Positions 34,621 through 42,618 of a stretch of DNA of 64,000 nt are shown piece by piece. The notes beneath the pieces were generated by a model. The model ran no database searches. It worked only from the letters and a program-made list of their open reading frames with translations, and had not been told where the DNA came from. A program made the translations under genes and the position numbers. The number at the start of each line of letters is the position of its first letter. The first letter of the stretch is position 1. Origin of the DNA: JANQMX01 sp965247175 (GTDB lineage: Bacteria > Pseudomonadota > Alphaproteobacteria > Kiloniellales > DSM-21159); assembly GCA_965247175.1 (NCBI GenBank), contig OZ252006.1:310001-374000 (forward strand). The letters are read 5' to 3'.

Positions 34621-36131
34621 CAGTCCACCGCCTCTTCCGGCGCGCTGTCGGAGAGGTCGACCCAGATGGTCTTGAGCTCGGTGTACTGGTCGTGGGCGTG
34701 CAGCGAGTTGTCTCGACCGCCAAAGCCGGACTGCTTGTAGCCGCCGAAGGGCGTGGTGATGTCTCCTTCGCCGTAGCAGTTCACCGTCACAGTGCCGGCG
34801 CGAATGGCGCGCGCCGCGCGCAGGGCTTGCTTGGCGTTGGCGGAGAAGACCGAGGCGGCCAGACCGTAGGGCGTGTCGTTGGCGACGGCGACCGCTTCCT
34901 CGGCCGAGGCGACGGTGATCACCGAGAGGACAGGGCCGAAGATCTCGTCCTTGGCCAGTGGGTCGCTGGACGAGACCTCGTCGAAGATCGTCGGCTGGAC
35001 GAAGCCGTCTTGGCCTTCGCCTCCCAGCGCGACCGTTGCACTGGCGCGCCCCTGTTCGAGGTAGCCGCAGACCTTGGCGAAGTGCTCGGCATCGACCAGG
35101 GCGCCCAGGTGGTTCGCCGGGTCGAGCGGGTCGCCCGTGCGCCAGTCCCGCGCCCGCGCCATGATGCGCTCCATCAAGGGCGCCTTGATCGCTTCGTGAA
35201 CGATGAGGCGGGAGTTGGCCGAGCAGTTCTCGCCCATGTTCCAGAAGGCGGCGTTGACGATGTGGCCGGCCACCAAGTCGAGATCTTCGGCATCCGCCAG
35301 CACGATGGCGGGGTTCTTGCCGCCGCACTCCAGCGTGATCTTCTTGAGGTTGGAGTCGGCTGAATAGCGCAGGAAGCGCTTGCCGGTTTCGGTCGACCCG
35401 GTAAAGGAGATCATATCGACGTCCGGGTGCAGCCCGAGCGGCTCGCCTGTGCTCGGTCCATCACCGGTCACGACATTGAACACGCCGCGCGGGATTCCGG
35501 CTTCCATGGCGAGCTCGGCGGCGCGCAGCGCCGTCAGCGAGGTTTGCTCGGCCGGCTTGACGATCACCGAACAGCCGGCGGCCAGTGCTGGGCCGATCTT
35601 CCAGGCCAGCATCAGCAGCGGGAAGTTCCAGGGCAGCACCAAGCCGACCACGCCGATGGGCTCGCGCACGATGACGGCGAGCGCGTCGTCGCCGACCGGC
35701 GCTGTCTGGTCGTAGATCTTGTCGATGGCTTCGGCATGCCACCGGATGCAGTTGATCGTCTCCGGAACATCGATCTCGACGCAGTCGCGAATGGGTTTGC
35801 CGGAGTCCAAGCTTTCCATCACCGCCAGCTCGTGGCGGTTGCGCTCAAGCAGCTTGGCGAAGCGAATGAGGATCCGTTTGCGCTCCGCTGGATGGGCGCG
35901 GGACCAGCGGCCATCCTCGAAGGCTTCTCGCGCCTTGGCGACGGCGAAGTCGACATCCTCCGCGCCGCAGGACGCGACCTCGGCCAGTGTCTCGCCGGTC
36001 GCGGGATTCGCGCTCGGGAAGCTGGCGCCGGATTGAGCGGCGCGGAAGGCGCCGTCGATGAAGGCGGTGCGCGGCAGGATCAGCTCCCGGCCCAGCGCGG
36101 CGTACTCTTCACGCGTCATCAGCTCGGACAT
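34620..36131 (-). CDS. Aldehyde dehydrogenase (NAD(P)+)
   Basis: 503-residue ALDH superfamily member. Catalytic Cys in MGENCSANSR, general-base Glu in TLECGGKNPAIVL, coenzyme loop SFTGSTETGKRF and oxyanion region VLPWNFPLLM. C-terminal KQSGFGGRDNSLHAHDQYTELKTIW is typical of amine-derived aldehyde dehydrogenases such as PuuC-like enzymes. Overlaps the DapA-like gene by 13 bases and the oxidoreductase by one, a tight operon. Probably oxidises the aldehyde made by the amine oxidoreductase. Confidence 0.92.
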   Translation of the reverse strand: MSELMTREEYAALGRELILPRTAFIDGAFRAAQSGASFPSANPATGETLAEVASCGAEDVDFAVAKAREAFEDGRWSRAHPAERKRILIRFAKLLERNRHELAVMESLDSGKPIRDCVEIDVPETINCIRWHAEAIDKIYDQTAPVGDDALAVIVREPIGVVGLVLPWNFPLLMLAWKIGPALAAGCSVIVKPAEQTSLTALRAAELAMEAGIPRGVFNVVTGDGPSTGEPLGLHPDVDMISFTGSTETGKRFLRYSADSNLKKITLECGGKNPAIVLADAEDLDLVAGHIVNAAFWNMGENCSANSRLIVHEAIKAPLMERIMARARDWRTGDPLDPANHLGALVDAEHFAKVCGYLEQGRASATVALGGEGQDGFVQPTIFDEVSSSDPLAKDEIFGPVLSVITVASAEEAVAVANDTPYGLAASVFSANAKQALRAARAIRAGTVTVNCYGEGDITTPFGGYKQSGFGGRDNSLHAHDQYTELKTIWVDLSDSAPEEAVD

Positions 36132-37039
36132 GAGCAGCCCTCCGCTTCGATCTTGGCAATGGCAGCGTCCATGATCCGCACAGTCTCGGCCAGGGCGCGT
36201 TTCTCATCCTTGTTGAGCGGCTGCAGCGGCCGCCGCGGCGGGCCGACCGGAATGCCGCGCAAGGACAGGCCGTGCTTGATGCACTGGACGAACTTGCCGC
36301 CCTGCTCGAGCACCCGCATCAGCGGCAGCATCGCCGACATAATGCGGCGGCCCTTGTTGAAGTCGCCCTCGACGGCGCAGGCGCGCCACAGGGCGATGTG
36401 CGCCGCGGGCGCGAAGTTGGAGCCGGCGCAGACCCAGCTCCGGGCGCCCCAGGCGAAGAACTCCAAAGCCTGGTCGTCCATGCCGCAGGACAGCTGGATG
36501 TGCGGATAGTCCCGGGCCAGGAGGTGCAGGCGGTTGATGTCGCCCGAGCTTTCCTTGATGGCGCAGAAGTTGGGTGAGCGGCCGACCCGGTCGAGAAATT
36601 CCTCGTCCATTTCCGCCGCCATGCGGCCGGGGTAGTTGTAGAGCATGACCGGCAGATTGACCGCGCGGTCGATGGCCAGCGCATGCAGCGCGTTTTCCCG
36701 TCCGGTGGGGACAGAGTAGGGCGGGGTAGCGACCAGGATGGCGTCGGCGCCGACCTCCTTCGCCTGCTCGGCGAACCAGATCGACTCTTCGGTGCGCAGG
36801 GCGCCGGTACCGACGATCAAGGGCACGCGCTCTTTGATGACGTCGCGCGCCAGCCGCATGAGCGCGGCCCGCTCTTCAGCCGTCTGCGCGTAGTATTCGC
36901 CGGTCGTGCCCGCCACGATGATGCCGTGGACGCCCGAGGTGATCAGGTGCTCGACAACATCGGCAAAGCGCGCGTGATCGATCGCGCCGTCATCGCTGTA
37001 GGGCGTGACGATGGGCGTGTAGATCCCTTCGAATCTCAT
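36119..37039 (-). CDS. Dihydrodipicolinate synthase (DapA) family lyase/aldolase
   Basis: 306 residues, class I aldolase fold. ATG 37039 gives MRFEGIYTPIVTPYSDDG, the family start; the upstream extension runs through operator site B. Schiff-base lysine in FCAIKESSGD, tyrosine in MLYNYPGR, GTTGEYY loop. Biosynthetic DapA is unlikely in this catabolic setting. DapA-fold enzymes in catabolic operons include pyrroline-4-hydroxy-2-carboxylate deaminases and keto-deoxy sugar acid aldolases. Together with an FAD oxidoreductase and aldehyde dehydrogenase it resembles hydroxyproline-type pathways, but this is only an analogy. First gene of the leftward unit. Confidence 0.88.
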   Translation of the reverse strand: MRFEGIYTPIVTPYSDDGAIDHARFADVVEHLITSGVHGIIVAGTTGEYYAQTAEERAALMRLARDVIKERVPLIVGTGALRTEESIWFAEQAKEVGADAILVATPPYSVPTGRENALHALAIDRAVNLPVMLYNYPGRMAAEMDEEFLDRVGRSPNFCAIKESSGDINRLHLLARDYPHIQLSCGMDDQALEFFAWGARSWVCAGSNFAPAAHIALWRACAVEGDFNKGRRIMSAMLPLMRVLEQGGKFVQCIKHGLSLRGIPVGPPRRPLQPLNKDEKRALAETVRIMDAAIAKIEAEGCSCPS

Positions 37040-37049
37040 TGTATCGCTC

Positions 37050-37070
37050 TTGTATACATATCGTGCACAA
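37050..37070. promoter_or_regulatory. Candidate GntR/FCD operator, site B
   Basis: TTGTATACA-N3-CGTGCACAA on the + strand, 10 bp upstream of the ATG of the leftward DapA-like gene. In that gene's sense it reads TTGTGCACG-N3-TGTATACAA, same order and spacing as site A. Located between the gntR stop and the operon start. Confidence 0.65.
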
Positions 37071-37123
37071 ATACCGCGGCGACACGGCGGGCGCAAGTCG
37101 AGAAACGCCTCAAGCGGGTGACA

Positions 37124-37810
37124 TCAGGCGGACTGTTCGACCGTGATCGGCAGTGGGTCGGGCCGAACGAACAACTCGATGTGATCGCGGGAGAGGGCCC
37201 AGTGATCGAGGGTCACGGCAACGGCGGCTTCTGGGTCCCCGGCGGCGATGGCCTCGATAAGCTGGTCGTGCTGGTCCGCGGCGGTATCGATCCGCCCGTG
37301 CATGTCTCCGCTCCGCGCCCGCCAGAAGGTTTGTCCGATGCGCGCGTGGTCGATCAGCAGACGCTGCAGGCTCGGCATCAGGTAGTGGTTGTCCGCCATC
37401 TCCCCCATGACGAAGTGGAAGCGGTCGTTCCAGAACACCATGCCTTCGACGGAGCCGTTGCGGACGGCCTGGCGAAACTGCTCCTGCACCCTGCGCAGCT
37501 CCTCGATCTGGGCCGGACGGGCGTTCTGCGCCGCCAAACGCGCAATGGTCGAGTAGATCAGCGGGGCAGTCAGGAAGAAATCGCGCATGGTCTTGTGACT
37601 CATGGGCGAGACGATGGTGCCGCGGTTGTCGCGGATCTGAATATAGCCTTCCCCGGCGAGCTGGCGAAACACGTCGCGCAAGGGGGTTCGCGAAATACCG
37701 TAAGCGGCGCTGAGCGTGGTTTCATCCAGGCTGGTGCTCGGCTCGAGCTCCAGCGTCAGAATTTTTCGCTTCAGGTCGGTATAAAGCCGATCCTTGTCCG
37801 ATTTCGCCAT
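37124..37810 (-). CDS. GntR family transcriptional regulator, FCD subfamily
   Basis: 228 residues from ATG 37810; the frame extends upstream but the N-terminal MAKSDKDRLYTDLKRKILTL is the normal GntR start. Winged helix-turn-helix with LSAAYGISRTPLRDVFRQLAGEGYIQI, then an all-helical FCD effector domain with metal-type histidines in WNDRFHFVMGEMADN and DQHDQLIEAI. Candidate operators lie before two catabolic units (sites A and B) and, in weaker form, in its own promoter gap (site C). This suggests it is the local repressor responding to a pathway metabolite. Confidence 0.9.
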   Translation of the reverse strand: MAKSDKDRLYTDLKRKILTLELEPSTSLDETTLSAAYGISRTPLRDVFRQLAGEGYIQIRDNRGTIVSPMSHKTMRDFFLTAPLIYSTIARLAAQNARPAQIEELRRVQEQFRQAVRNGSVEGMVFWNDRFHFVMGEMADNHYLMPSLQRLLIDHARIGQTFWRARSGDMHGRIDTAADQHDQLIEAIAAGDPEAAVAVTLDHWALSRDHIELFVRPDPLPITVEQSA

Positions 37811-37885
37811 GATTCGACCGTTTGTAGTGTTGCAACTTACTGTCGTGTCGGCGGAGACTATCCGGCCAAATACGGTTTGCACAGC

Positions 37886-37906
37886 AGGAACACATATTGT
37901 ACACAA
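37886..37906. promoter_or_regulatory. Candidate GntR/FCD operator, site C (degenerate)
   Basis: The right half TGTACACAA and centre TAT match site B; the left half (AGGAACACA) shares only the end ACA and one more base. It lies between gntR (leftward, from 37810) and the solute-binding-protein gene (rightward, from 37986), where autoregulation would be expected. Confidence 0.45.
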
Positions 37907-37985
37907 TTCCAGCTGAAGAAACCTGTTTAAAATCAACTGGGCCGATTACCTGGTTGTCGGTCCTCTGCAATGGGAGAGCTTTGCA

Positions 37986-39593
37986 ATGAAGGACTGGCTG
38001 ACCACGAAGCGCTTGGAGACGCTGGCTGATCAGGCGCGGCGGCAGGTCATCGACCGCCGCCGCTTTATGGAAGGCGCACTGGCGACCGGCATGACCGTTT
38101 CCGCTGCGAGCGCGCTTTGGAGCAACAAGGTCGAGGCAGCGACGCCGAAGAGCGGCGGGACCTATCGGGTCGGCATGCACGACGGCAACACCACCGACCG
38201 GCTGGATCCGGGGACGACGGAAAGCGTCTACATGATCCAGTTGAACCACGCGTTCCGGAGCTATCTCACCGAGATCACCAACTTCAACGAGATCGGCCCC
38301 GATGCCGCGCAGTCCTGGGAGGCCTCTGCCGACGCTGCGACCTGGACCTTCCAGCTCTACCAGGACGTAGAGTTCCACAACGGCAAGCCCTTCACGGCGG
38401 AGGATGCCGTCGCTTCTCTGAACTACCACCGCAACGAGGAGTCCAAGTCGGCAGCCAAGGCCCTGCTCGAGGATGTCGAGGACATCAAGGCCGACGGCAA
38501 GCACACCGTCGTCATCAAGATGAAGTCGGGCAACGCCGACCTGCCTTATCTCCTCTCGGACTACCACCTGGTCATGATGCCCTCGGACGGAGAGGGCAAT
38601 GTCGATTGGCAAAGCGGCATCGGCACCGGGCCCTACAAGATCGAGAATCACGACCCGGGCGTGCAGTCTTCGTTGACGCGGCATGAGAACTATCACCGCA
38701 CGACCTACTTCGATGCGGTCACCACGACCGTGGTCAACGATGTCAGCGCCCGGCAATCGGCGCTGTTGACCGGTGAGTTCGATGCCATCAGCGACGTCGA
38801 TCTCAAGACGGTTCGCCTGCTCGGGCGCGACCGCAACATCGAGATCGATGAGGTTCCGAGCGGCGCGCATTGCACCATTCCTATGTTCTGCGACGTGGCG
38901 CCCTTCGATAATGTCGACGTCCGCCTGGCGCTCAAGTACGGCATCGACCGGGACGAGATCGTCGACAAGATCCTGCTCGGTCATGGCACCAAGGGTAACG
39001 ACCATCCGATCGGGCCGACCTTGCCGTTCCATGCCGACCTGCCGCAGCGCGACTACGATCCGGACAAGGCAAAGTTCCACCTCGAGAAGGCTGGGATGAC
39101 CAATCTCTCGGTCTCGCTCTCGTCGGCCGACTTTATCTTCTCGGGTGCCGTCGACATGGCCGTGCTGTTCCGCGAGCACGCCTCGCAGGCGGGCATCGAT
39201 ATCGACGTGGTGCGGGAGCCGAACGACGGCTACTGGTCCAACGTTTGGCTGGTGAAGCCTTTCGTTGTCGTGCAGTGGGGCGCTCGCCCGACGCCGGACG
39301 TGATGTTCTCTCTGGCCTACAAGGACGACGCGGCCTGGAACGAGAGCCACTGGAAGAACGAGCGCTTCAATATGCTGTTGCGCGAAGCCAAGGCGGAGCT
39401 AGACGACGTCAAGCGCAACGACATGTATCGCGAGATGCAGATGCTCTGCCGCGACGACGGCGGCACCATCGTGCCCTTCTTCCGCAACCGCGTGTTTGCC
39501 CGCCGCTCCAACGTGCAGCACGTGGAGCAAATCGCCGGCAACTGGGAGCTGGACGGCGCGCGCTCCTTCCAGCGCTGGTGGTTCGACTCCTGA
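37986..39593 (+). CDS. ABC transporter substrate-binding protein, family 5 (peptide/opine type), Tat-exported
   Basis: 535 residues. A twin-arginine signal (DRRRFMEGALATGM) around residues 23-37 is followed by the SBP family 5 core: GGTYRVGMHDGNTTDRLDPG, WTFQLYQDVEFHNGKPFTAEDAV, IGTGPYKIENHDPG and VRLALKYGIDRDEIVDKIL. It binds peptides, opines or other amino compounds. No permease or ATPase genes are adjacent, so its transporter is encoded elsewhere. Divergent from gntR with site C between them, and terminated at 39623. Confidence 0.92.
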   Translation: MKDWLTTKRLETLADQARRQVIDRRRFMEGALATGMTVSAASALWSNKVEAATPKSGGTYRVGMHDGNTTDRLDPGTTESVYMIQLNHAFRSYLTEITNFNEIGPDAAQSWEASADAATWTFQLYQDVEFHNGKPFTAEDAVASLNYHRNEESKSAAKALLEDVEDIKADGKHTVVIKMKSGNADLPYLLSDYHLVMMPSDGEGNVDWQSGIGTGPYKIENHDPGVQSSLTRHENYHRTTYFDAVTTTVVNDVSARQSALLTGEFDAISDVDLKTVRLLGRDRNIEIDEVPSGAHCTIPMFCDVAPFDNVDVRLALKYGIDRDEIVDKILLGHGTKGNDHPIGPTLPFHADLPQRDYDPDKAKFHLEKAGMTNLSVSLSSADFIFSGAVDMAVLFREHASQAGIDIDVVREPNDGYWSNVWLVKPFVVVQWGARPTPDVMFSLAYKDDAAWNESHWKNERFNMLLREAKAELDDVKRNDMYREMQMLCRDDGGTIVPFFRNRVFARRSNVQHVEQIAGNWELDGARSFQRWWFDS

Positions 39594-39622
39594 TCGTCCG
39601 CTCGGCCGAGCCGACACAGCAG

Positions 39623-39655
39623 AAGGGGCGAGGCGTCGGCTTCGCCCCTTTTCCT
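39623..39655 (+). terminator. Rho-independent terminator after the family-5 binding protein
   Basis: Stem AAGGGGCGA / TCGCCCCTT (9 bp) with a 10-base loop, then TTCCTTT. It starts 30 bp after the stop codon. Confidence 0.75.
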
Positions 39656-39666
39656 TTGCGCAATCG

Positions 39667-40599
39667 CTAACCGGCCGAGGCCGGCGGTCCGTTGCGGTGG
39701 GGGCTGAGGGCAGCCTGAACCATGGCGTGGACCGGTGTCGGCACGCCATGCTCTTTGCCCAGGCGGACCACGGCGCCGCTTAGGTCTTCCAGCTCGAGGC
39801 GCTTGCCACGCTCCAGGTCGTCGAGCATGGAGGCGCGCATGTGCCATGGCATCTGCTCGGCGAAGCCGAAGCTCTTGTCGGCCACGTTCTCACCGAGTGC
39901 GGGGCAGGCCTTGCGGCCCACCGCATGGGTCTCATCGATCGCTGCCCGAAAGAGGGCGCGGCTGCGCTCGTCGGCGAGAATGGCGCCGATCGGCAGGCGG
40001 GTGAGGGTGGTGATGGCGCTGAGCGCGCTGAGCACGACCAGCTTCTCCCAGATGCGGACGTCGATGTTGTCGACCAGCAGCGCTTCGATGCCCTCGACGT
40101 CGAGCGCTGTCGCCAGCGCTTGGCAGCGTTCGCTCCGGCGGCCATCGAACTCGCCGAACACCAGCTTGGCGAAGGGGCCGTTGTGGCGCACGACGCCGGG
40201 CGCCCTGATATCGGCGGGAATGACCGCAAGACCGCCGATCACGCGTGCTGCGCCAACCACGGCGCCGATGCGCTGCCAGCCATCGATGCCGTTCTGGAAG
40301 GAAACCACACCCGTCTCGGTGCCGAGCATTGGGGCCATGGCGCGCGCCGCGTCTTCCGTGTCGTAGAGCTTGACCATGAAGAGGATCATGTCGACCGGGC
40401 CGATCTCGCCGGGGTCGCTGGTCGCCTTGATGTCCGGCAGATGGCCGTCGCCGAGTGGGCTTTCGATTTTGAGCCCGTCGCGCTGGAGCGCCTCGAGATG
40501 AGCGCCGCGGGCGACGAAGGAAACGTCGCGGCCAGCCTGCAGCATGCGGCCGCCGTAGTAGCATCCCAGGGCGCCGGCGCCCATGATCGCAATCTTCAT
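39667..40599 (-). CDS. 2-dehydropantoate 2-reductase family protein (PanE/ApbA-like)
   Basis: 310 residues from ATG 40599 (an ATG at 40608 is an alternative; AAGGA is better spaced for 40599). N-terminal NADP motif MKIAIMGAGALGCYYGG, conserved NGIDGWQRIGAVVGAARVIGG and lysine-containing WEKLVVLSALSAITTLTR, C-terminal domain with DLERGKRLELEDLSGAVV. Family members include ketopantoate reductase and many paralogues acting on other 2-oxo acids. Position next to a LysR gene and a catabolic locus suggests the latter; true panE role not shown. Confidence 0.87.
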   Translation of the reverse strand: MKIAIMGAGALGCYYGGRMLQAGRDVSFVARGAHLEALQRDGLKIESPLGDGHLPDIKATSDPGEIGPVDMILFMVKLYDTEDAARAMAPMLGTETGVVSFQNGIDGWQRIGAVVGAARVIGGLAVIPADIRAPGVVRHNGPFAKLVFGEFDGRRSERCQALATALDVEGIEALLVDNIDVRIWEKLVVLSALSAITTLTRLPIGAILADERSRALFRAAIDETHAVGRKACPALGENVADKSFGFAEQMPWHMRASMLDDLERGKRLELEDLSGAVVRLGKEHGVPTPVHAMVQAALSPHRNGPPASAG

Positions 40600-40621
40600 G
40601 TCCCGCATATCCTTCTGCAGA

Positions 40622-41503
40622 CTAGGCGGCGTTGGCTCGCGGCCCCGCCTTGCGCCGTTCGATGATCTCGACGAGGGCGGCGATTTTGGGTGAGCCGGCC
40701 CCCTTGCGCCATATCAGCAAGGTGTCCGCGTGGTCGCGGCCCTTCGGCATGGGGTGAAGGCTGAGCCGTTTGCGCTCGGGAAAGGTGTTAAGCACGCTGC
40801 TTGGCAGCAGCGCCACGCCCATGCCGACCACGACGCAGCCCAGCATGGCGTGGTAGGATGAGAGCTGGATGGTGTGCGCCGGCATCTCGCCGCGCGCCGC
40901 AAACCAGTCTTCCAGCCGGCTGCGATGCGGACAGCCGTGTTCGAAGGCGATGATGGTCTCCGGCACCGGTGAGTCTTCTGTGATCGGCGGGTGTCCGGCC
41001 TTTGCCACCAGTACCAGATCTTCGCGAAAGGCGACGACCCGCTCAAAGGGAGCGTCCGCTGCCGGCTCGGCGACGAAGGCGGCGTCGATCTCGCCGGCCA
41101 GGATGGCGGTCGCGAGCTGCTTCGGATTGCCGGTCCGCAAGGTCAGCTCCACCTCGGGATGGCGGCGATGGTATTCGCTGAGCGGGCCGGGCAGCCGGAC
41201 CGCCGCCGTGCTCTCCATGGCGCCGAGCCGGAAGAGGCCGCGTGGACGCGGGTCCTGCACAGCCTCACGCGCTTCCTCGGCAAGACTCAACATGCGTTCC
41301 GCATAGTCGAGCAGCATCTGTCCGGCAGGCGAGAGATGCATGCGCTTGCCCTCTCGAATGAAGAGATCGACACCCAGGTCCTCTTCCAGCTGGCGGATGC
41401 GGGTGGTCACATTCGACTGGACGCGATGAAGCCGTTCGGCTGCGCGGGTGACGCCGCCTTCCTCGACCACCGCCTTGAAGATGCGCAAGCTGGCCAAATC
41501 CAT
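40622..41503 (-). CDS. LysR family transcriptional regulator
   Basis: 293 residues. MDLASLRIFKAVVEEGGVTRAAERLHRVQSNVTTRIRQLEE forms the winged helix, followed by an effector domain with PFERVVAFREDLVLVAKAGHP. It lies 22 bp upstream of the PanE-like gene in the same direction, so it may head an operon with it, and it is divergent from a globin gene. The shared LysR-box-like sequence at 41537-41558 sits 34 bp before its start. Confidence 0.93.
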   Translation of the reverse strand: MDLASLRIFKAVVEEGGVTRAAERLHRVQSNVTTRIRQLEEDLGVDLFIREGKRMHLSPAGQMLLDYAERMLSLAEEAREAVQDPRPRGLFRLGAMESTAAVRLPGPLSEYHRRHPEVELTLRTGNPKQLATAILAGEIDAAFVAEPAADAPFERVVAFREDLVLVAKAGHPPITEDSPVPETIIAFEHGCPHRSRLEDWFAARGEMPAHTIQLSSYHAMLGCVVVGMGVALLPSSVLNTFPERKRLSLHPMPKGRDHADTLLIWRKGAGSPKIAALVEIIERRKAGPRANAA

Positions 41504-41536
41504 TCATCTCTCCAGAAGAACATATTCTTCTTTATT

Positions 41537-41558
41537 ATTCATTTTATGAGAATAACTA
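41537..41558 (-). promoter_or_regulatory. Candidate LysR box, matching the 26.3-kb copy
   Basis: On the - strand TAGTTATTCTC-N5-ATGAAT, identical at all 17 fixed positions to 26317-26338 and in the same orientation relative to its LysR gene. It includes a perfect inverted repeat TTATTC-N9-GAATAA (41535-41555). Lies between the LysR and globin starts. Confidence 0.5.
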
Positions 41559-41618
41559 GTCGCCGTAAAGTCCATTCATCGCAACCGCGGTGGACAGACC
41601 TGACAGAGGACACGACCG

Positions 41619-42068
41619 ATGACACCGGAGCAGAAGCAACTCGTGCAGCACAACTGGGCCATGGCGGTCCCAAATGCAGACGCCGTGGCGCAGCTCTTCT
41701 ACCAGCGTCTCTTCAAGCTCGACCCGGGGATCGAGACGCTCTTTGTGGGCAGCGACATGGCGGCGCAGCGCGGCAAGCTCATCCAGGCGCTGCAGCTCGC
41801 CGTAGCGGGACTGGACGACCTCGACAGCCTCGTCCCGGTTCTTGAGGAGCTCGGCCGGCGGCACCAGTCCTACGGGGTCGAGGATGGGCACTACGACGCG
41901 GTGGGCGCGGCGCTGCTGTGGACACTGGAGCGTGGCCTCGGCCAAGCCTGGACCCGCGAGGCGCAAACCGCCTGGACGGAAGCTTATGGTTTGCTGGCAG
42001 GCGCCATGCGGCCGGCAGGGAGCGGCTCGGCGGATGAGTCGACCCAGGGCTCGCTCGGGGTGGTGTGA
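41619..42068 (+). CDS. Single-domain globin
   Basis: 149-residue bacterial haemoglobin. Proximal haem ligand His82 in LGRRHQSYGVEDGHYDAVG, a pattern shared with flavohaemoglobin and Vitreoscilla-type globins, followed by the H-helix WTREAQTAWTEAYGLLAGAM. There is no FAD/NAD reductase domain. Possible roles are oxygen or nitric oxide binding. Divergent from a LysR gene that could regulate it; followed by a strong terminator. Confidence 0.9.
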   Translation: MTPEQKQLVQHNWAMAVPNADAVAQLFYQRLFKLDPGIETLFVGSDMAAQRGKLIQALQLAVAGLDDLDSLVPVLEELGRRHQSYGVEDGHYDAVGAALLWTLERGLGQAWTREAQTAWTEAYGLLAGAMRPAGSGSADESTQGSLGVV

Positions 42069-42072
42069 GACG

Positions 42073-42102
42073 AGGGGCGGACGCGTTGCTCCGCCCCTTT
42101 TT
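42073..42102 (+). terminator. Rho-independent terminator after the globin gene
   Basis: Perfect 8-bp stem GGGGCGGA / TCCGCCCC with an 8-base loop, then TTTTT. It begins within six bases of the stop codon. Confidence 0.85.
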
Positions 42103-42298
42103 GCATGCCTGCCTTGCCTCTTAGAGAGGGCTCAGCGTCCATTTTCGTGATCTGCTTAACAAATTAGAAAATCTTATTGGAGTATCAAACGAAATCTCTT
42201 GCTGCAGTGCGGTAGAGCGCTTAAATAGCGCGATAAGTGCAGAGAGCAGTGAGCAGTGTGCGATTTGCATAGCTGCCATTCAAATAAGGAGTATTAAT

Positions 42299-42526
42299 AT
42301 GGCGACAACCACTTACAACGGCCACATTGCGGGCGCGCAGTCCAAGGGATTCCTTGCTGGCCTGGCCCACGCCGCGCACAGCGCTTTCCTGAGCTTGGCG
42401 CTCTGGCAACGCCGGCGCGAGCAACGGCGCTACCTGCTGTCTCTCGATGACCGTCTCCTGCGCGACATCGGCCTGACCCGTGTCGAAGCGGAGATCGAGG
42501 CGGACAAGCCTTTCTGGCGTGCCTAG
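42299..42526 (+). CDS. DUF1127 (YjiS-like) small protein
   Basis: 75 residues. The C-terminal half is the DUF1127 motif: REQRRYLLSLDDRLLRDIGLTRVEAEIEADKPFWR. The family consists of short basic proteins, some of which bind RNA and affect phosphate, stress or envelope physiology in alphaproteobacteria. Preceded by AAGGAG (42285-42290) and followed by a terminator at 42571, so it is a monocistronic unit with an AT-rich promoter region upstream (42110-42290). A second, longer DUF1127 protein lies at 59867. Confidence 0.9.
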   Translation: MATTTYNGHIAGAQSKGFLAGLAHAAHSAFLSLALWQRRREQRRYLLSLDDRLLRDIGLTRVEAEIEADKPFWRA

Positions 42527-42570
42527 TGCGCCGTGCACATAGGCTTGGCCATCGCCAAGCCGGCCGATAG

Positions 42571-42609
42571 AGGCCCGCGTCGCCAATCGCCGCGGGCCTT
42601 CTTCTTTTT
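42571..42609 (+). terminator. Rho-independent terminator after the DUF1127 gene
   Basis: Perfect 9-bp stem AGGCCCGCG / CGCGGGCCT with an 11-base loop, followed by TTCTTCTTTTT-like tail. Confidence 0.85.
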
Positions 42610-42618
42610 GGGAAGTGC

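Noticed and set aside
37722..39350. 542-codon antisense frame opposite the binding protein
   Set aside because: The + strand encodes a clear family-5 binding protein and the antisense product is Arg/Leu/Val-rich with no domain.
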